Source of the DNA: Candidatus Dormiibacterota bacterium
GTDB lineage: Bacteria > Acidobacteriota > Polarisedimenticolia > Gp22-AA2
Length of the DNA stretch: 64,000 bases
Reading direction: 5' to 3'
Assembly: GCA_035635555.1 (NCBI GenBank)
Contig: DASQAT010000003.1
Span: forward strand, 1-64,000
Part shown: positions 40,815-49,885 of the stretch, piece after piece
Layout of the letters: the number at the start of each line of letters is the position of its first letter
Numbering within the stretch: the first letter of the stretch is position 1
Notes under the pieces: model-generated
The model's database searches: none
What the model saw: only the letters and a program-made list of their open reading frames with translations
What the model was told of the DNA's origin: nothing
Translations under genes and position numbers: made by a program

Positions 40815-40844
40815 TTGATCCGGCGCCGGATGGGATGCTAGGAT
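40815..40844 (+). promoter_or_regulatory. Promoter of the HAD hydrolase gene
   Basis: TTGATC, 18 bp, TAGGAT, with a start expected near 40851, only a few bases before the TTG start codons of the gene. Confidence 0.5.
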
Positions 40845-40868
40845 GGGCCCTACTTGGGGAACCTGCAG

Positions 40869-41522
40869 TTGATTCGCGGCATAATCTTCGACTTCGACGG
40901 CACGCTCATCGATTCGTACGAGGCGATTGCCGAGAGCCTGAATCACGTCCGGTCGTCGTTCTCACTCCCTAACTACACGGTCGAGGAAGTCCGACCCATG
41001 GTCGGTCACGGTCTCGAGCACCTGATCGCGGAGGCCATAGGTCCCGGGCGCGTCGTGGAGGGGGTGAAGCTGTTCCGGCAGTCCTACGCCAGCCTGTGCG
41101 AGCGCAAGACCACCATCCTGCCCCAGGTCAAGCAGACCCTCGACGCGCTGGACGGCCGCGGTTATCAGATGGCCATCGCCAGCAACAAGCCGTCCTACTT
41201 CGCGCGCGACATCATGAGGGCCCTCGAGTTCGATCATCTGTTCGCCGAGGTCCTGGGACCGAACGACGTGGAGCGGCCGAAGCCCGACCCCGAGATGCTC
41301 GAGATCATCATCATGCGCATCGGTCTCTCCCCCGAGGAGGTCGTGTACGTCGGGGACATGCCGCTGGACGTGGAGGTCGGCCGGCGGGCCGGCGTGGCGG
41401 TCTTCGCGGTTCCCACCGGATCGGCGACGCGCGACGCGCTTCTCGAGGCGCGTCCCGACCGCCTGCTGCATCGCTTCTCGGACCTCCTGACCTTCCTCCC
41501 GTCGCTCTCCGGCGCGCGCTAG
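40869..41522 (+). CDS. HAD-superfamily phosphatase, phosphoglycolate phosphatase-like
   Basis: 217 residues from a TTG with GGGGA 8 bases upstream; a TTG at 40854 would add five residues. HAD motif I is IIFDFDGTLIDSYEAIAES, motif II IASNKPSYF, and motif IV VYVGDMPLDVEVGRRAG. The alpha-helical cap lies between motifs I and II. This is the Gph/PGP branch, which removes phosphate from 2-phosphoglycolate or related metabolites; the true substrate is unproven. Stands between divergent and convergent neighbours. Confidence 0.85.
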   Translation: MIRGIIFDFDGTLIDSYEAIAESLNHVRSSFSLPNYTVEEVRPMVGHGLEHLIAEAIGPGRVVEGVKLFRQSYASLCERKTTILPQVKQTLDALDGRGYQMAIASNKPSYFARDIMRALEFDHLFAEVLGPNDVERPKPDPEMLEIIIMRIGLSPEEVVYVGDMPLDVEVGRRAGVAVFAVPTGSATRDALLEARPDRLLHRFSDLLTFLPSLSGAR

Positions 41523-41541
41523 GAGCCTGTCCGAGGCTCCT
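41521..41541. terminator. Hairpin terminator between convergent genes
   Basis: AGGAGCCT-GTCCG-AGGCTCCT, an 8-bp perfect stem, begins at the stop of the HAD gene and overlaps the end of the pseudopilin gene. There is no U tract, so it may only slow polymerase. Confidence 0.4.
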
Positions 41542-42142
41542 ACCGGCTCCAGAGCCAGCGATCCCTGTCGAAGCGCCAGATCCGGATACGGCCGGTGCCG
41601 CCGTACAGGACGACCGCGGCCACGGTTCCGTCGCCGTCGCTGACGTACAGGGTGCCGCTGCTGGACGTGCCCCGAGGCGTGAACGTGATGATGTCGGAGC
41701 GGCCGAAGCGCACGGGATCGCCCCCGGGCATCAGGACGCCGGAACCGGGGGGAGTCTCCGGGATCGACACATCCGGCAGGCTGAAATCGATCCCCTCGTA
41801 ACGTGACGGGAGGTCGCGACCGGCGCCGAGGACCGTATCACGGCCCGAGGCGATGTCGTCCGAGCGGACGCCGTCGCCGTCCCCGTCGGCATAGAACGCG
41901 TAGACGTAGCGGCCTCCCGACCAGGTGAGGCGCATCGCCACGTCGCGCCGCGAGGCGATCGCCTCCGAACGGAGGCGGGCCATCTCCTGCCCGAGCTCGC
42001 GCGCCGCCGCCGTCACCCGTCCGCGCGACAGGGCGGCGAACAGCGCCGGCGTCGCCGCCGCGGCAAGAAGACCGAGAAGGAAGAGGGCGAGAACGGTCTC
42101 CGGCAGGGAGAAGCCGCCCTCGCCCCGCAGGCGCGTCCTCAG
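41540..42142 (-). CDS. GspH/FimT-like pseudopilin with non-canonical start
   Basis: About 200 residues. The type IV prepilin signature is clear: a basic head, GGF|SLPETVLALFLLGLLAAA, with the +5 Glu present and a hydrophobic helix. The globular part (GRYVYAFYADGDGDGVRSDD) resembles GspH/FimT minor pseudopilins, with a GDGDGD acidic loop. In frame there is no ATG, GTG or TTG before the signature. CTG at 42142, overlapping the comEA stop by 4 bases, fits a coupled, non-canonical start. Prepilin peptidase would process it after Gly. Confidence 0.75.
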   Translation of the reverse strand: MRTRLRGEGGFSLPETVLALFLLGLLAAAATPALFAALSRGRVTAAARELGQEMARLRSEAIASRRDVAMRLTWSGGRYVYAFYADGDGDGVRSDDIASGRDTVLGAGRDLPSRYEGIDFSLPDVSIPETPPGSGVLMPGGDPVRFGRSDIITFTPRGTSSSGTLYVSDGDGTVAAVVLYGGTGRIRIWRFDRDRWLWSR

Positions 42143-42453
42143 CTCTTGCCGATGGTCAGCCTGTCCCGGATCCGCTCGAAGGTCTTCTCGCCGATCCCGC
42201 GGACGTTCAGGATGTCCTCGACCTTCTTGAACGGGCCGTTCTTCTGGCGGTATTCGACGATCCTCTCCGCGTAGGCCCGCCCGATCCCCGGGAGCGCCAC
42301 CAGCTCGTCCACGCCGGCCGTGTTGATGTTCACCTTCTCTCCGGGGGCCGCGGCCGGCGGGGCCGCTCCCCGGGCGGTGCCGGGCGCGAAGGCCAGGACC
42401 GCAAGCGCGAACACCAGGACCGCTCCCACGAACAGGAGACTCTGCCGTCTCAT
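42139..42453 (-). CDS. ComEA-like helix-hairpin-helix DNA-binding protein
   Basis: 104 residues. A signal anchor (LLFVGAVLVFALAVLAF), then a helix-hairpin-helix domain: VNINTAGVDELVALPGIGRA, then KKVEDILNVRGIGEKTFERI. ComEA-type proteins bind incoming DNA in the periplasm during natural transformation. The coupled pseudopilin gene downstream supports a link with pilus-type uptake machinery. The comEC channel is not in the window. Confidence 0.85.
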   Translation of the reverse strand: MRRQSLLFVGAVLVFALAVLAFAPGTARGAAPPAAAPGEKVNINTAGVDELVALPGIGRAYAERIVEYRQKNGPFKKVEDILNVRGIGEKTFERIRDRLTIGKS

Positions 42454-42936
42454 GGAACCTCCTTGGGTGAAGGAAAAATCTTGGGGGAGGGGGGATCATC
42501 GGATCCCCCACCCGCGTCGTGGAATGGGATGAATCTCCGGGATGGAGAGCCGATCGGTTGTTGTGACTCATCCCATGTCTCCCCCAAGCTCATGATTCCG
42601 CTCCACGCGCGATCTGACGTCACGCACAGATGCAGGTGCACGCGGTGTGCCAGGCCGCGCGCCCCGCCGCTCTCCCCGCTCCCCGCCCCTCTGCACGCCT
42701 TCTCCGCCGCGACTTTCGGGCCGGTCCGGGCGGCGCCAGGACCTCGCCGCCAGCGAGCGTCATCGTCCCGCGCCTGTCCTCCCGCGGCCGCGGCCCGAGT
42801 CGGCCTGTCCTCCATCGGACAGTTCGAGACGCCGACCCTCCGGGCTCATCGACGCGCTTGCGACGTCGACGGCGAGGGAATGATTTCCGGGGGACGCCCG
42901 GGCTCTTCTGGCGGGGATCGGTGCGCTCTTCGAGCT
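42454..42936. other. Intergenic region, 483 bp, no gene seen
   Basis: Between the comEA-like start and the serA stop. It opens with the comEA ribosome site (minus strand GGAGG). The rest is GC-rich, with short ORFs in several frames but no start with a ribosome site and no recognisable RNA, promoter or repeat. Confidence 0.5.
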
Positions 42937-44514
42937 CTAGAGGGTGACGCGCTCCGCCCAGAGAACGCCGCCGATCGCCGCGATGTCCCGCAGCAGGTCG
43001 TCGGGGACGGACGAGTCGAGGTTGAACACGGCGATGGCCCGGCCGCCGGAGCGATCGCGGCCGAGGGAGAGGTAGGCGATGTTCACGGACGCGGCGCCGA
43101 TCGCCGAGCCGATGCGACCGACCATGCCCGGACGGTCGTCGTTGCTGACGATCAGCATGTCCCCCTTGGGAAGGGCGTCGAGGTGGAACTCGTCGAGGCG
43201 GACCAGGCGCGGCTCGCGCTTGCCGAACAGGGCTCCCGCCGCCGAGCGCTCGCCGTCGCGGCCGCGCAGGGTGGCGGTGATCAGCGCCGTGAAGTCCTGC
43301 GGCTCGGCGGCGCGGACCTCCAGGACCCTGATCCCCGCCTCCCTCGCGAGGATCTGGGCGTTGACCACGTTGACCGGGTCCGAGAGCTTGGACTGCAGGA
43401 AGCCCTTGAGGAACGACGCGGTCAGCGGGCGCATGGGATAGTCCTGCACGCTCCCCGAGTACTCCAGGGCCACCTCGCCGACCGGCCCGCGCGCCAGGGA
43501 CGACAGAAGCTTCCCGAGCCGCTCGCAGAGGTCGCGGTACGGCTGCAGCGCCGGCAGCAGGCGGGGATCGATCCCCTCCATGTTGACGGCGTTGGTCACG
43601 AGATTGTCCTTCAGGTAGGCCGCGATCTGCTCGGCGATACGCACCGCGACCTTCTCCTGCGCCTCCTGCGTGGACGCGCCCAGGTGGGGCGTCAGGATCA
43701 CCGAGTCGAACGACAGCAGCGGGCTGCCGGTGGGCGGCTCGTTCTCGAAGACGTCGAGGGCGGCTCCCGCCACGTGACCGTCCCGCAGGGCCCCGCAGAG
43801 GGCCGCCTCGTCGATGATCCCGCCGCGCGCGACGTTCAGGATGCGCAGGCCCTTCCGGCAGCGCGCCAGCTCCTCCCTGCCGATGAGATGCCGCGTCCCG
43901 TCCGTCAGCGGCAGGTGCAGCGTGATGAAGTCCGAGCGCTCGTAGACCGTCTCGATCGGGACCAGGGCCACCCCGAGGCGCGCGGCCACCTCCTCCGACA
44001 GGACCGGGTCGAATCCGATCACCTCCATGCCGAAGGCGCGCGCCCGCGCCGCCACCTCGCGGCCGACCTTTCCGAGACCGAGGACACCGAGGGTCTTGCC
44101 GGACAGCTCCACACCCAGGATCCGGCCGCGGTCCCAGCGTCCGGCCTTCATGGAGCGGTCCGCCAGCGGGATCTGCCGCGCCAGGGCGAGCATGAGCGAC
44201 AGCGTGTGCTCGGCCGCCGAGATGGTGTTCTCGCCCGGCGCGTTCATCACGACGATGCCGCGCTTGGTGGCGGCCGCGACGTCGATGTTGTCCACCCCCG
44301 CGCCCGCCCGGCCGACGACGCGCAGCCTGGGGGCCCTGCGCATCACCTCCTCGGTGATGCGGGTGTCGGAGCGCACCACGATCCCCTCGACATCGGCGAC
44401 CGCCGCCAGCAGGTCGCTTCCGGTGATCCCCGGGCGATGATCGGCCTCGATCCCCGCCCGCTTCAGGACCTCCGAGCACACCGGCAGGATGGTGTCGGCT
44501 ATCAGGACTTTCAC
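42937..44514 (-). CDS. serA: D-3-phosphoglycerate dehydrogenase
   Basis: 525 residues, GTG start overlapping the aminotransferase stop (GTGA). LRVVGRAGAGVDNIDVAAAT, the NAD-binding LGVLGLGKVGREVAARA, the catalytic Arg/Glu/His set in ILNVARGGIIDEAAL and VILTPHLGASTQEAQ, then an intervening ASB domain and a C-terminal ACT domain (MLIVSNDDRPGMVGRIGSAI). It oxidises 3-phosphoglycerate to begin serine synthesis, and the ACT domain suggests serine feedback. The preceding class V aminotransferase would provide the next step. Confidence 0.94.
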   Translation of the reverse strand: MKVLIADTILPVCSEVLKRAGIEADHRPGITGSDLLAAVADVEGIVVRSDTRITEEVMRRAPRLRVVGRAGAGVDNIDVAAATKRGIVVMNAPGENTISAAEHTLSLMLALARQIPLADRSMKAGRWDRGRILGVELSGKTLGVLGLGKVGREVAARARAFGMEVIGFDPVLSEEVAARLGVALVPIETVYERSDFITLHLPLTDGTRHLIGREELARCRKGLRILNVARGGIIDEAALCGALRDGHVAGAALDVFENEPPTGSPLLSFDSVILTPHLGASTQEAQEKVAVRIAEQIAAYLKDNLVTNAVNMEGIDPRLLPALQPYRDLCERLGKLLSSLARGPVGEVALEYSGSVQDYPMRPLTASFLKGFLQSKLSDPVNVVNAQILAREAGIRVLEVRAAEPQDFTALITATLRGRDGERSAAGALFGKREPRLVRLDEFHLDALPKGDMLIVSNDDRPGMVGRIGSAIGAASVNIAYLSLGRDRSGGRAIAVFNLDSSVPDDLLRDIAAIGGVLWAERVTL

Positions 44515-45605
44515 GCCGCGACCTCCTTGAGGACGTCGTCCATCGCGGCCTGCAGCTCCTCGATCCCCGCGACGGTGTGGTCCCCCATGTGTCCGATGCG
44601 GAAGGTCAGCTCCTTGAGCTTCCCGTAGCCGTTGCCGATACCGAAGCCGCGCGCGGCCAGGGCCGCGACGAACCGCGCCAGGTCCATCCTCCGGGTGTTG
44701 GCCACGCAGGTGATGGTGTTGGAGCGCGCCTTCTCCTCGGCGAACAGACCGAAGCGCCTCGCCGCCCAGGCTCGCGTCGTGTCGGCCATGGCGCGGTGGC
44801 GCTGGTAGCGCGCCTCCAGGCCCTCCGCTTCGATGCGCTTCATCTGCGCGCGCAGGGCGAACATGTGGCTCACGGAGGGCGTGGCCATCGGCGTGCCCTT
44901 GTCGAAGCAGCTCTTCAGCCGCAGGAAATCGAAGTAGTACCCCTTCCCCGAGCGCCGGGCCGAGCGCTCCAGCGCCCGGGGCGACACGGCGCAGACGGAG
45001 AACCCCGGCGGCAGGGCCAGACATTTCTGCACCGAGGCCAGGCAGACGTCGATGCCGTTCCTGTCCACGTCCACCGGCATGCCCCCGAGGGAAGACACCG
45101 CATCCACCAGCAGGAGCACGTCCGCCTGACGGCGCACCGCCTCGGCGATGTCCGGCAGCGGATTCACCACGCCGGTCGCGGTCTCGTTGTGGACCAGCGC
45201 CAGGGCGTCATAGCGCCCGGTGGCGAGGTGGTCGGCGACGGCCTGCGCCGGGATCGCCCTGCCCGGCTCGACGTGCAGCGGGTCGGCGTCGAGTCCGCAG
45301 GCCAGGGCCACCTCGTAGAAGCGTTCCGAGAACGCCCCGCACACGGGAACGAGAACGCGGCGCGCCACGCAGTTCCGCAGGGCCGCCTCCCACAGCCCGG
45401 TCGCCGAGCAGGCGGTCAGGAAGACGTCGTGGGCGCGCGTCCCGAACACCGTCCGCAGGCGAGGGAGCAGGTCGCGGATCATCTCCTGCATCAGGGCGCC
45501 GCGGTGACCGATGACCGGGCGGGCCATCTCGCGCAGGATCTCGGGCGAGACCTCGGTGGGGCCGGGTGTGAAGAGGATCGTGTGGTCCCGTTTCGCGGCG
45601 GGCAC
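44511..45605 (-). CDS. Class V PLP aminotransferase, probably serine pathway
   Basis: 364 residues. Starts HTILFTPGPTEVSPEIL, typical of the alanine-glyoxylate/serine-pyruvate aminotransferase group. LVDAVSSLGGMPVDVDRNG contains the PLP-ring Asp, and DVCLASVQKCLALPPG the Schiff-base Lys. Alone it could be AGXT-like, but coupling to serA (4-base overlap) makes a role as phosphoserine aminotransferase likely; this functional assignment is inference. Preceded by rseP with a 14-base gap. Confidence 0.82.
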   Translation of the reverse strand: MPAAKRDHTILFTPGPTEVSPEILREMARPVIGHRGALMQEMIRDLLPRLRTVFGTRAHDVFLTACSATGLWEAALRNCVARRVLVPVCGAFSERFYEVALACGLDADPLHVEPGRAIPAQAVADHLATGRYDALALVHNETATGVVNPLPDIAEAVRRQADVLLLVDAVSSLGGMPVDVDRNGIDVCLASVQKCLALPPGFSVCAVSPRALERSARRSGKGYYFDFLRLKSCFDKGTPMATPSVSHMFALRAQMKRIEAEGLEARYQRHRAMADTTRAWAARRFGLFAEEKARSNTITCVANTRRMDLARFVAALAARGFGIGNGYGKLKELTFRIGHMGDHTVAGIEELQAAMDDVLKEVAA

Positions 45606-45619
45606 GGAGTCCGTCTCCT

Positions 45620-46951
45620 TCAGCGCGGGAACAGCTTGCTGATGTCGAGGTAGATGACGGTGGCCATGAACAGGAGGAGGAGAACGAGCCCGGCCTGCAT
45701 GACGCGCTCCTTGAGCTGGACCGAGAGGTCGCGCCTGATCGTCCCCTCGATCAGAAGCGTGAACACGTGTCCGCCGTCCAGGGGAGGGATCGGGAACAGA
45801 TTGATGATCCCGAGCTGCAGGCTCACGAACGCGATGAATTCGAGGAAATGGGTCAGACCCTCCTGGGCGGACACGCCGGACGCGAGATAGAGGCCGATCG
45901 GCCCCGAGAAGGAGCGCAGCGACAGCTCTCCCAGGAACAGCTTCTTGAGCGTCAGGAACATCAGCGAGGCGCCGTCGAGGTTCCGGCGCAGCGCGCCGCC
46001 CAGGGCGTCGAACAGGCCATACGTCCGGGTAATCGTGGGGACCGACGGGAGGAACCCGATGACCCCCTTGCCGTTGTCGCGCACCGGGGTGATGACCTTC
46101 TCGATCCTCTGGCCGCCGCGCTCGATGACGAAATGGAGCGGCTTGCCGGGGGAGCCCTGGATGGTCTTGATCACCTTCGAAATGGTCGTCATCGGCTCAC
46201 CGTCGATCGAAACGATCCGGTCGCCGTTGCGCAGATCGGCCTTCTCGGCCGGTCGTCCGGGCTGGGGCTCGCTGACCAGGACATCCGTGGCGGGGGCTAT
46301 CGGAGGGATGCCGATGCTGTTGCGCGTGTCGGCCTTGATCGTCAGCTGCACCGTCAGCCTCTGGCCCGCGCGTTCGAGCACGACCTCCTTGGTCTGTCCG
46401 GGGCTCAGGAGGATGGCCCACTCGAGATCCTTCCAGGTCGCCACGGACTGCCCCCCGAAACTGAGGATCCGGTCGCCCGGCTGAATGCCGGCCTGGACCG
46501 CCGGGGAGTCCGGATCGACCTCGCCGACCAGCGGGGGCTGGTACGGATAGATCGGCTCCTGGATGCCCATCAGGAGAATCGCCACCGTCAGGACGTAAGC
46601 CGTGATCAGGTTGAACACCGCGCCCATGACGAACACGAGAAACCGCTGAAAGCGCGAGCGGGACATGAGGTCGCCGGGATCGTGCGGCCCGCCGCTCTCG
46701 TCGGGGGTCTCCCCCTTCAGCTTCACATAGCCGCCCAGCGGCACCCAGGACACGCGGTAGTCGGTCCCGCCGCGGGTCCAGCCGAAGATGCGCGGACCGA
46801 ACCCGATCGAAAAGACCTCCACCGTGACGCCGAGCCACTTGGCGACGACGTAGTGCCCGAACTCGTGGAACAGGACCACGACCCCCAGGACGACCACGAA
46901 CGGCAGCGCGAACTGCCAGATCCAGCTGATGTGCTCAAAGATGAAGCTCAA
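45620..46951 (-). CDS. rseP: Site-2 intramembrane zinc protease, RseP
   Basis: 443 residues from a TTG overlapping the dxr stop (TTGA), with GGAGG upstream in dxr. Zinc motif VLFHEFGHYVVAKWLGV in helix 1, two PDZ domains (VDPDSPAVQAGIQPGDRIL and PGRPAEKADLRNGDRIVSID), then LFPIPPLDGGHVFTLLIE carrying the third ligand. It cleaves membrane-bound regulators such as anti-sigma factors. dxr-rseP adjacency is common in bacteria. Confidence 0.94.
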   Translation of the reverse strand: MSFIFEHISWIWQFALPFVVVLGVVVLFHEFGHYVVAKWLGVTVEVFSIGFGPRIFGWTRGGTDYRVSWVPLGGYVKLKGETPDESGGPHDPGDLMSRSRFQRFLVFVMGAVFNLITAYVLTVAILLMGIQEPIYPYQPPLVGEVDPDSPAVQAGIQPGDRILSFGGQSVATWKDLEWAILLSPGQTKEVVLERAGQRLTVQLTIKADTRNSIGIPPIAPATDVLVSEPQPGRPAEKADLRNGDRIVSIDGEPMTTISKVIKTIQGSPGKPLHFVIERGGQRIEKVITPVRDNGKGVIGFLPSVPTITRTYGLFDALGGALRRNLDGASLMFLTLKKLFLGELSLRSFSGPIGLYLASGVSAQEGLTHFLEFIAFVSLQLGIINLFPIPPLDGGHVFTLLIEGTIRRDLSVQLKERVMQAGLVLLLLFMATVIYLDISKLFPR

Positions 46952-48126
46952 CGCGCACCTCCCCGCAAAAGGATTTCCTCGGCGACGCCTCGCGCCCAGG
47001 CGTCGGCTTGAAGAACGGTCGAGAGCGAAGTGACGGGCGACGGGCGATGACGCTCGAGGACCTCTCCGACCAGCCGCGAAATGCCCGGGAACGACAGCCG
47101 GCCGGACAGGAAATTCTGGACCGCGATTTCGTTGGCGGCGTTCAGGACGGACGGAGCCGTCCCGCCGGCGCGCAAGGCGCCGTAGGCGAGATCGAGACTC
47201 GGGAATCGCCGCCCGTCGACCGGAAAGAATTCCAGCGGAGGACGCTCCGCCAGGTCGGGCGCCTTCACCGGTCCCTGGAAGCGCTCCGGGTAGCCGAGCG
47301 CGTACTGGATCGGCCCCCGCATGTCGGGCAGACCGACCTGGCAGAGGACGGAGCCGTCCACCATCTCGACCAGCGAGTGCACCAGGCCCTGCGGGTGGAG
47401 CACGACCCCGACCCTCTCGGCCGCGAGGTCGAACAGCCAGCGCGCCTCGATCACCTCGAGCCCCTTGTTCATGAGCGTGGCGCTGTCGATGCTGATCTTC
47501 TTCCCCATGGCCCACACCGGATGACGCAGCGCCTGCTCGGGGGTCACGCGCGGCAGGTCCTCCAGGGGGGTGGTGCGAAACGGACCTCCGGAGGCCGTCA
47601 GGACCACCCGTGCCACGTCCTCCGGGCGCGCGCCGCGCAGGCACTGGTGCACCGCCGAGTGCTCGCTGTCCACGGGGAGGAGCACGGCGCCCGTCTCGCG
47701 GGCGACCGCCTGCAGGAGCTCCCCGGCCATCACCAGGCTCTCCTTGTTGGCCAGCGCCACCGTCTTGCCGGCCTTGAGCGCCGCGTGCGTCGCCGGCAGG
47801 CCGGCGGCCCCCACCACGGCAGCCACGACGATGTCGGCCGCCGGGAAGACCGCGGCCGCAAGCAGGCCCTCCTGCCCCGTCAGGATCTCGCAGCGCGCCT
47901 GCCGTGCCGCGTCCTCGAGCAACCCGGCGCTCCCGGCGTCGGCGATCGCCGCCAGGCGCGGACGGTGCGTCTCGATCTGCCGGGCGAGCAGCCCGGCGTT
48001 ACGGCCGGCCGCGAGCGCGACGACCTCGAAGCGCTCCGGGAGGGAGGAGATCAGGTCGAGCGTCTGCACCCCGACCGAGCCGGTCGACCCCAGCACGGCC
48101 ACCGCGCGGCGCGCGTTCCCGGCCAT
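46948..48126 (-). CDS. dxr: 1-deoxy-D-xylulose 5-phosphate reductoisomerase
   Basis: 392 residues. VAVLGSTGSVGVQTLDLISS is the NADPH site. LANKESLVMAGELL, PVDSEHSAVHQCLRG, LTASGGPFRTTP and MGKKISIDSATLMNKGLEVI are the conserved catalytic blocks. It converts DXP to MEP in isoprenoid synthesis. An upstream extension was rejected because the ATG of MAGNARRAV overlaps the cdsA stop by one base. Downstream of uppS, so isoprenoid precursor and undecaprenyl carrier genes are grouped. Confidence 0.95.
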   Translation of the reverse strand: MAGNARRAVAVLGSTGSVGVQTLDLISSLPERFEVVALAAGRNAGLLARQIETHRPRLAAIADAGSAGLLEDAARQARCEILTGQEGLLAAAVFPAADIVVAAVVGAAGLPATHAALKAGKTVALANKESLVMAGELLQAVARETGAVLLPVDSEHSAVHQCLRGARPEDVARVVLTASGGPFRTTPLEDLPRVTPEQALRHPVWAMGKKISIDSATLMNKGLEVIEARWLFDLAAERVGVVLHPQGLVHSLVEMVDGSVLCQVGLPDMRGPIQYALGYPERFQGPVKAPDLAERPPLEFFPVDGRRFPSLDLAYGALRAGGTAPSVLNAANEIAVQNFLSGRLSFPGISRLVGEVLERHRPSPVTSLSTVLQADAWARGVAEEILLRGGAR

Positions 48127-48941
48127 CAGTGTGCCCTCATCGCAAAGAGGTAATAGTAGTAGAGGACCGGACCGGCGTACAGGAGGGAATCGACACGATC
48201 CAGGATTCCCCCATGGCCGGGGACGAGCGAGGCGCTGTCCTTCATCCCCGCCCCGCGCTTGAGCATGGATTCGACGAGGTCCCCCAGAAGCCCGATGGTC
48301 CCGAGCGCCAGGCCCAGCACGACGCAGTCCAGGACGCTCAGTCGCCTGTAGAACCAGACGCTGGCCACGAAGGCCGCGAGGAGCGCTCCCATCACGCCGC
48401 CCACAGCTCCTTCCACCGTCTTCTTGGGACTGACCCGAGGCGCCAGAGGTCGGCGGCCGAAGGTCGTTCCGATGTAGTAGGCGGCTGTGTCGCTGGTCCA
48501 CACCACGAAGAACAGCAGCAGGACCAGGTCGGAGCCGGCCTCGTCCCCCTTGGGCGGATCGTGGACGGTTCTCAGGTCAATCAGGTAGCCGAACAGCACG
48601 CCGGTGAACAGCGCGATGAAGAGCGTGGTGCCGATATCGGCGAGCGCCGGTCCCCACTCCCCGCCGCGCCAGAGAGAGGCGATCGGCAGGACGATCAGCG
48701 CGAAGGCCAGGGCGTAGCGGATATCGAACCCGGTGAATGCGAACGATGCGATCACCAGGAGGGTCACGAGCGTCCCGAGGAGACGATGGCAGCGCTGGCC
48801 GCTCGCCGAGGCGAGACGGAACAGCTCGCGCAAGGCGAGGAGCGCCGCCACGGCGACCAGGATCTCGTACGTCTCCGGGCGGAACTTCACGATGACCCAG
48901 AACACAGGAAGAAAGACGGCGGCGGAGAGGACGCGTTTCAT
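48126..48941 (-). CDS. cdsA: Phosphatidate cytidylyltransferase
   Basis: 271 residues with about eight helices. Family signature near the C-terminus: SPKKTVEGAVGGVMGALLAA, then KDSASLVPGHGGILDRVDSL. Earlier, DTAAYYIGTTFGRRPLAPRV. It makes CDP-diacylglycerol for phospholipid synthesis at the inner membrane. The gene order uppS-cdsA-dxr-rseP is a widely conserved envelope cluster. Confidence 0.94.
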   Translation of the reverse strand: MKRVLSAAVFLPVFWVIVKFRPETYEILVAVAALLALRELFRLASASGQRCHRLLGTLVTLLVIASFAFTGFDIRYALAFALIVLPIASLWRGGEWGPALADIGTTLFIALFTGVLFGYLIDLRTVHDPPKGDEAGSDLVLLLFFVVWTSDTAAYYIGTTFGRRPLAPRVSPKKTVEGAVGGVMGALLAAFVASVWFYRRLSVLDCVVLGLALGTIGLLGDLVESMLKRGAGMKDSASLVPGHGGILDRVDSLLYAGPVLYYYYLFAMRAH

Positions 48942-48974
48942 CGGGGATCCGGGGCGGCTTTCACTCGGGCCGGC

Positions 48975-49805
48975 TCAGACGCCGGCCTTGCCGGGCGACA
49001 GGCTGATCGCCTCGGGCTCGGCGCCCACGACCCGGCCGTAGCGCCGCTCGCGCTTCTGATAGTCCACGATGGCCTGCAGAAGCTCTCGCTTGCGGAAGTC
49101 GGGCCACAGGGTCTCGGTCACCCAGATCTCGGCGTAGGCGATCTGCCACAGCAGGAAGTTGCTGATGCGCAGCTCTCCCGAAGTGCGGATGAGGAGGTCC
49201 GGGTCGGGCTGGCCGGCGGTATAAAGGTAGCGCGAGAACGCGGCCTCGTCGACCGCCGCTGCCGGGGCGCCGGCCACGCGGCGGTCGGCCAGGATCCGGT
49301 TGACCGCATCCACGATTTCGGCCCTGCCGCCGTAGGACAGGGCGATGTTGAACAGCAGCCCCGTGTTCTCCCGCGTCGCCAGCATCCCTTCCTGGAGCTC
49401 CTTCTGGATCGCCGGGCCGAGCTCGTCCATCCGCCCGATGACGTTGAAGGCGATGTTGTTGCTCTGCAACGTGTCGATTTCCTTCTTCAGATATTCGCGC
49501 AGGAGACCCATCAACGTGTCGATCTCGCGCCGCGGCCGCTTCCAGTTCTCGACGGAGAACGCGTAGAGCGTCAGCACCTGGCAGCCCAGGCGCGCCGAGG
49601 TCTCGACCACGTCGCGCACGGCCGCGATGCCGGCCCGGTGGCCGGCGACGCGCGGCAGGCTCCGCATCCGGGCCCATCGCCCGTTCCCGTCCATGATGAT
49701 GGCGATGTGACGCGGCAGACGCGCGAAATCGATCTGCGCGAGGAGCTGCTCCTCGGGCGATCCTTTCGTGATGAGTCCTGCCAAGTCTCGTGCCGGATGG
49801 GACAT
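48975..49805 (-). CDS. uppS: Isoprenyl transferase (undecaprenyl diphosphate synthase)
   Basis: 276 residues. LPRHIAIIMDGNGRWARMRS with the catalytic Asp, AGHRAGIAAVRDVVE, LYAFSVENWKRPRREI, and DLLIRTSGELRISNFLLWQ. It extends farnesyl diphosphate with isopentenyl units to the C55 lipid carrier for peptidoglycan. The ATG of MSHPARD gives a normal-length enzyme with about 25 extra N-terminal residues; no strong ribosome site separates it from a GTG just upstream. First gene of the uppS-cdsA-dxr-rseP-aminotransferase-serA run. Confidence 0.94.
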   Translation of the reverse strand: MSHPARDLAGLITKGSPEEQLLAQIDFARLPRHIAIIMDGNGRWARMRSLPRVAGHRAGIAAVRDVVETSARLGCQVLTLYAFSVENWKRPRREIDTLMGLLREYLKKEIDTLQSNNIAFNVIGRMDELGPAIQKELQEGMLATRENTGLLFNIALSYGGRAEIVDAVNRILADRRVAGAPAAAVDEAAFSRYLYTAGQPDPDLLIRTSGELRISNFLLWQIAYAEIWVTETLWPDFRKRELLQAIVDYQKRERRYGRVVGAEPEAISLSPGKAGV

Positions 49806-49885
49806 GGAGGGGGTCGTCGCTCCCACGCGGAGTGCGCTCGAATCGTAACACACGCTCGACTGAGGGAGCAAGGAATGCCGCCGGC

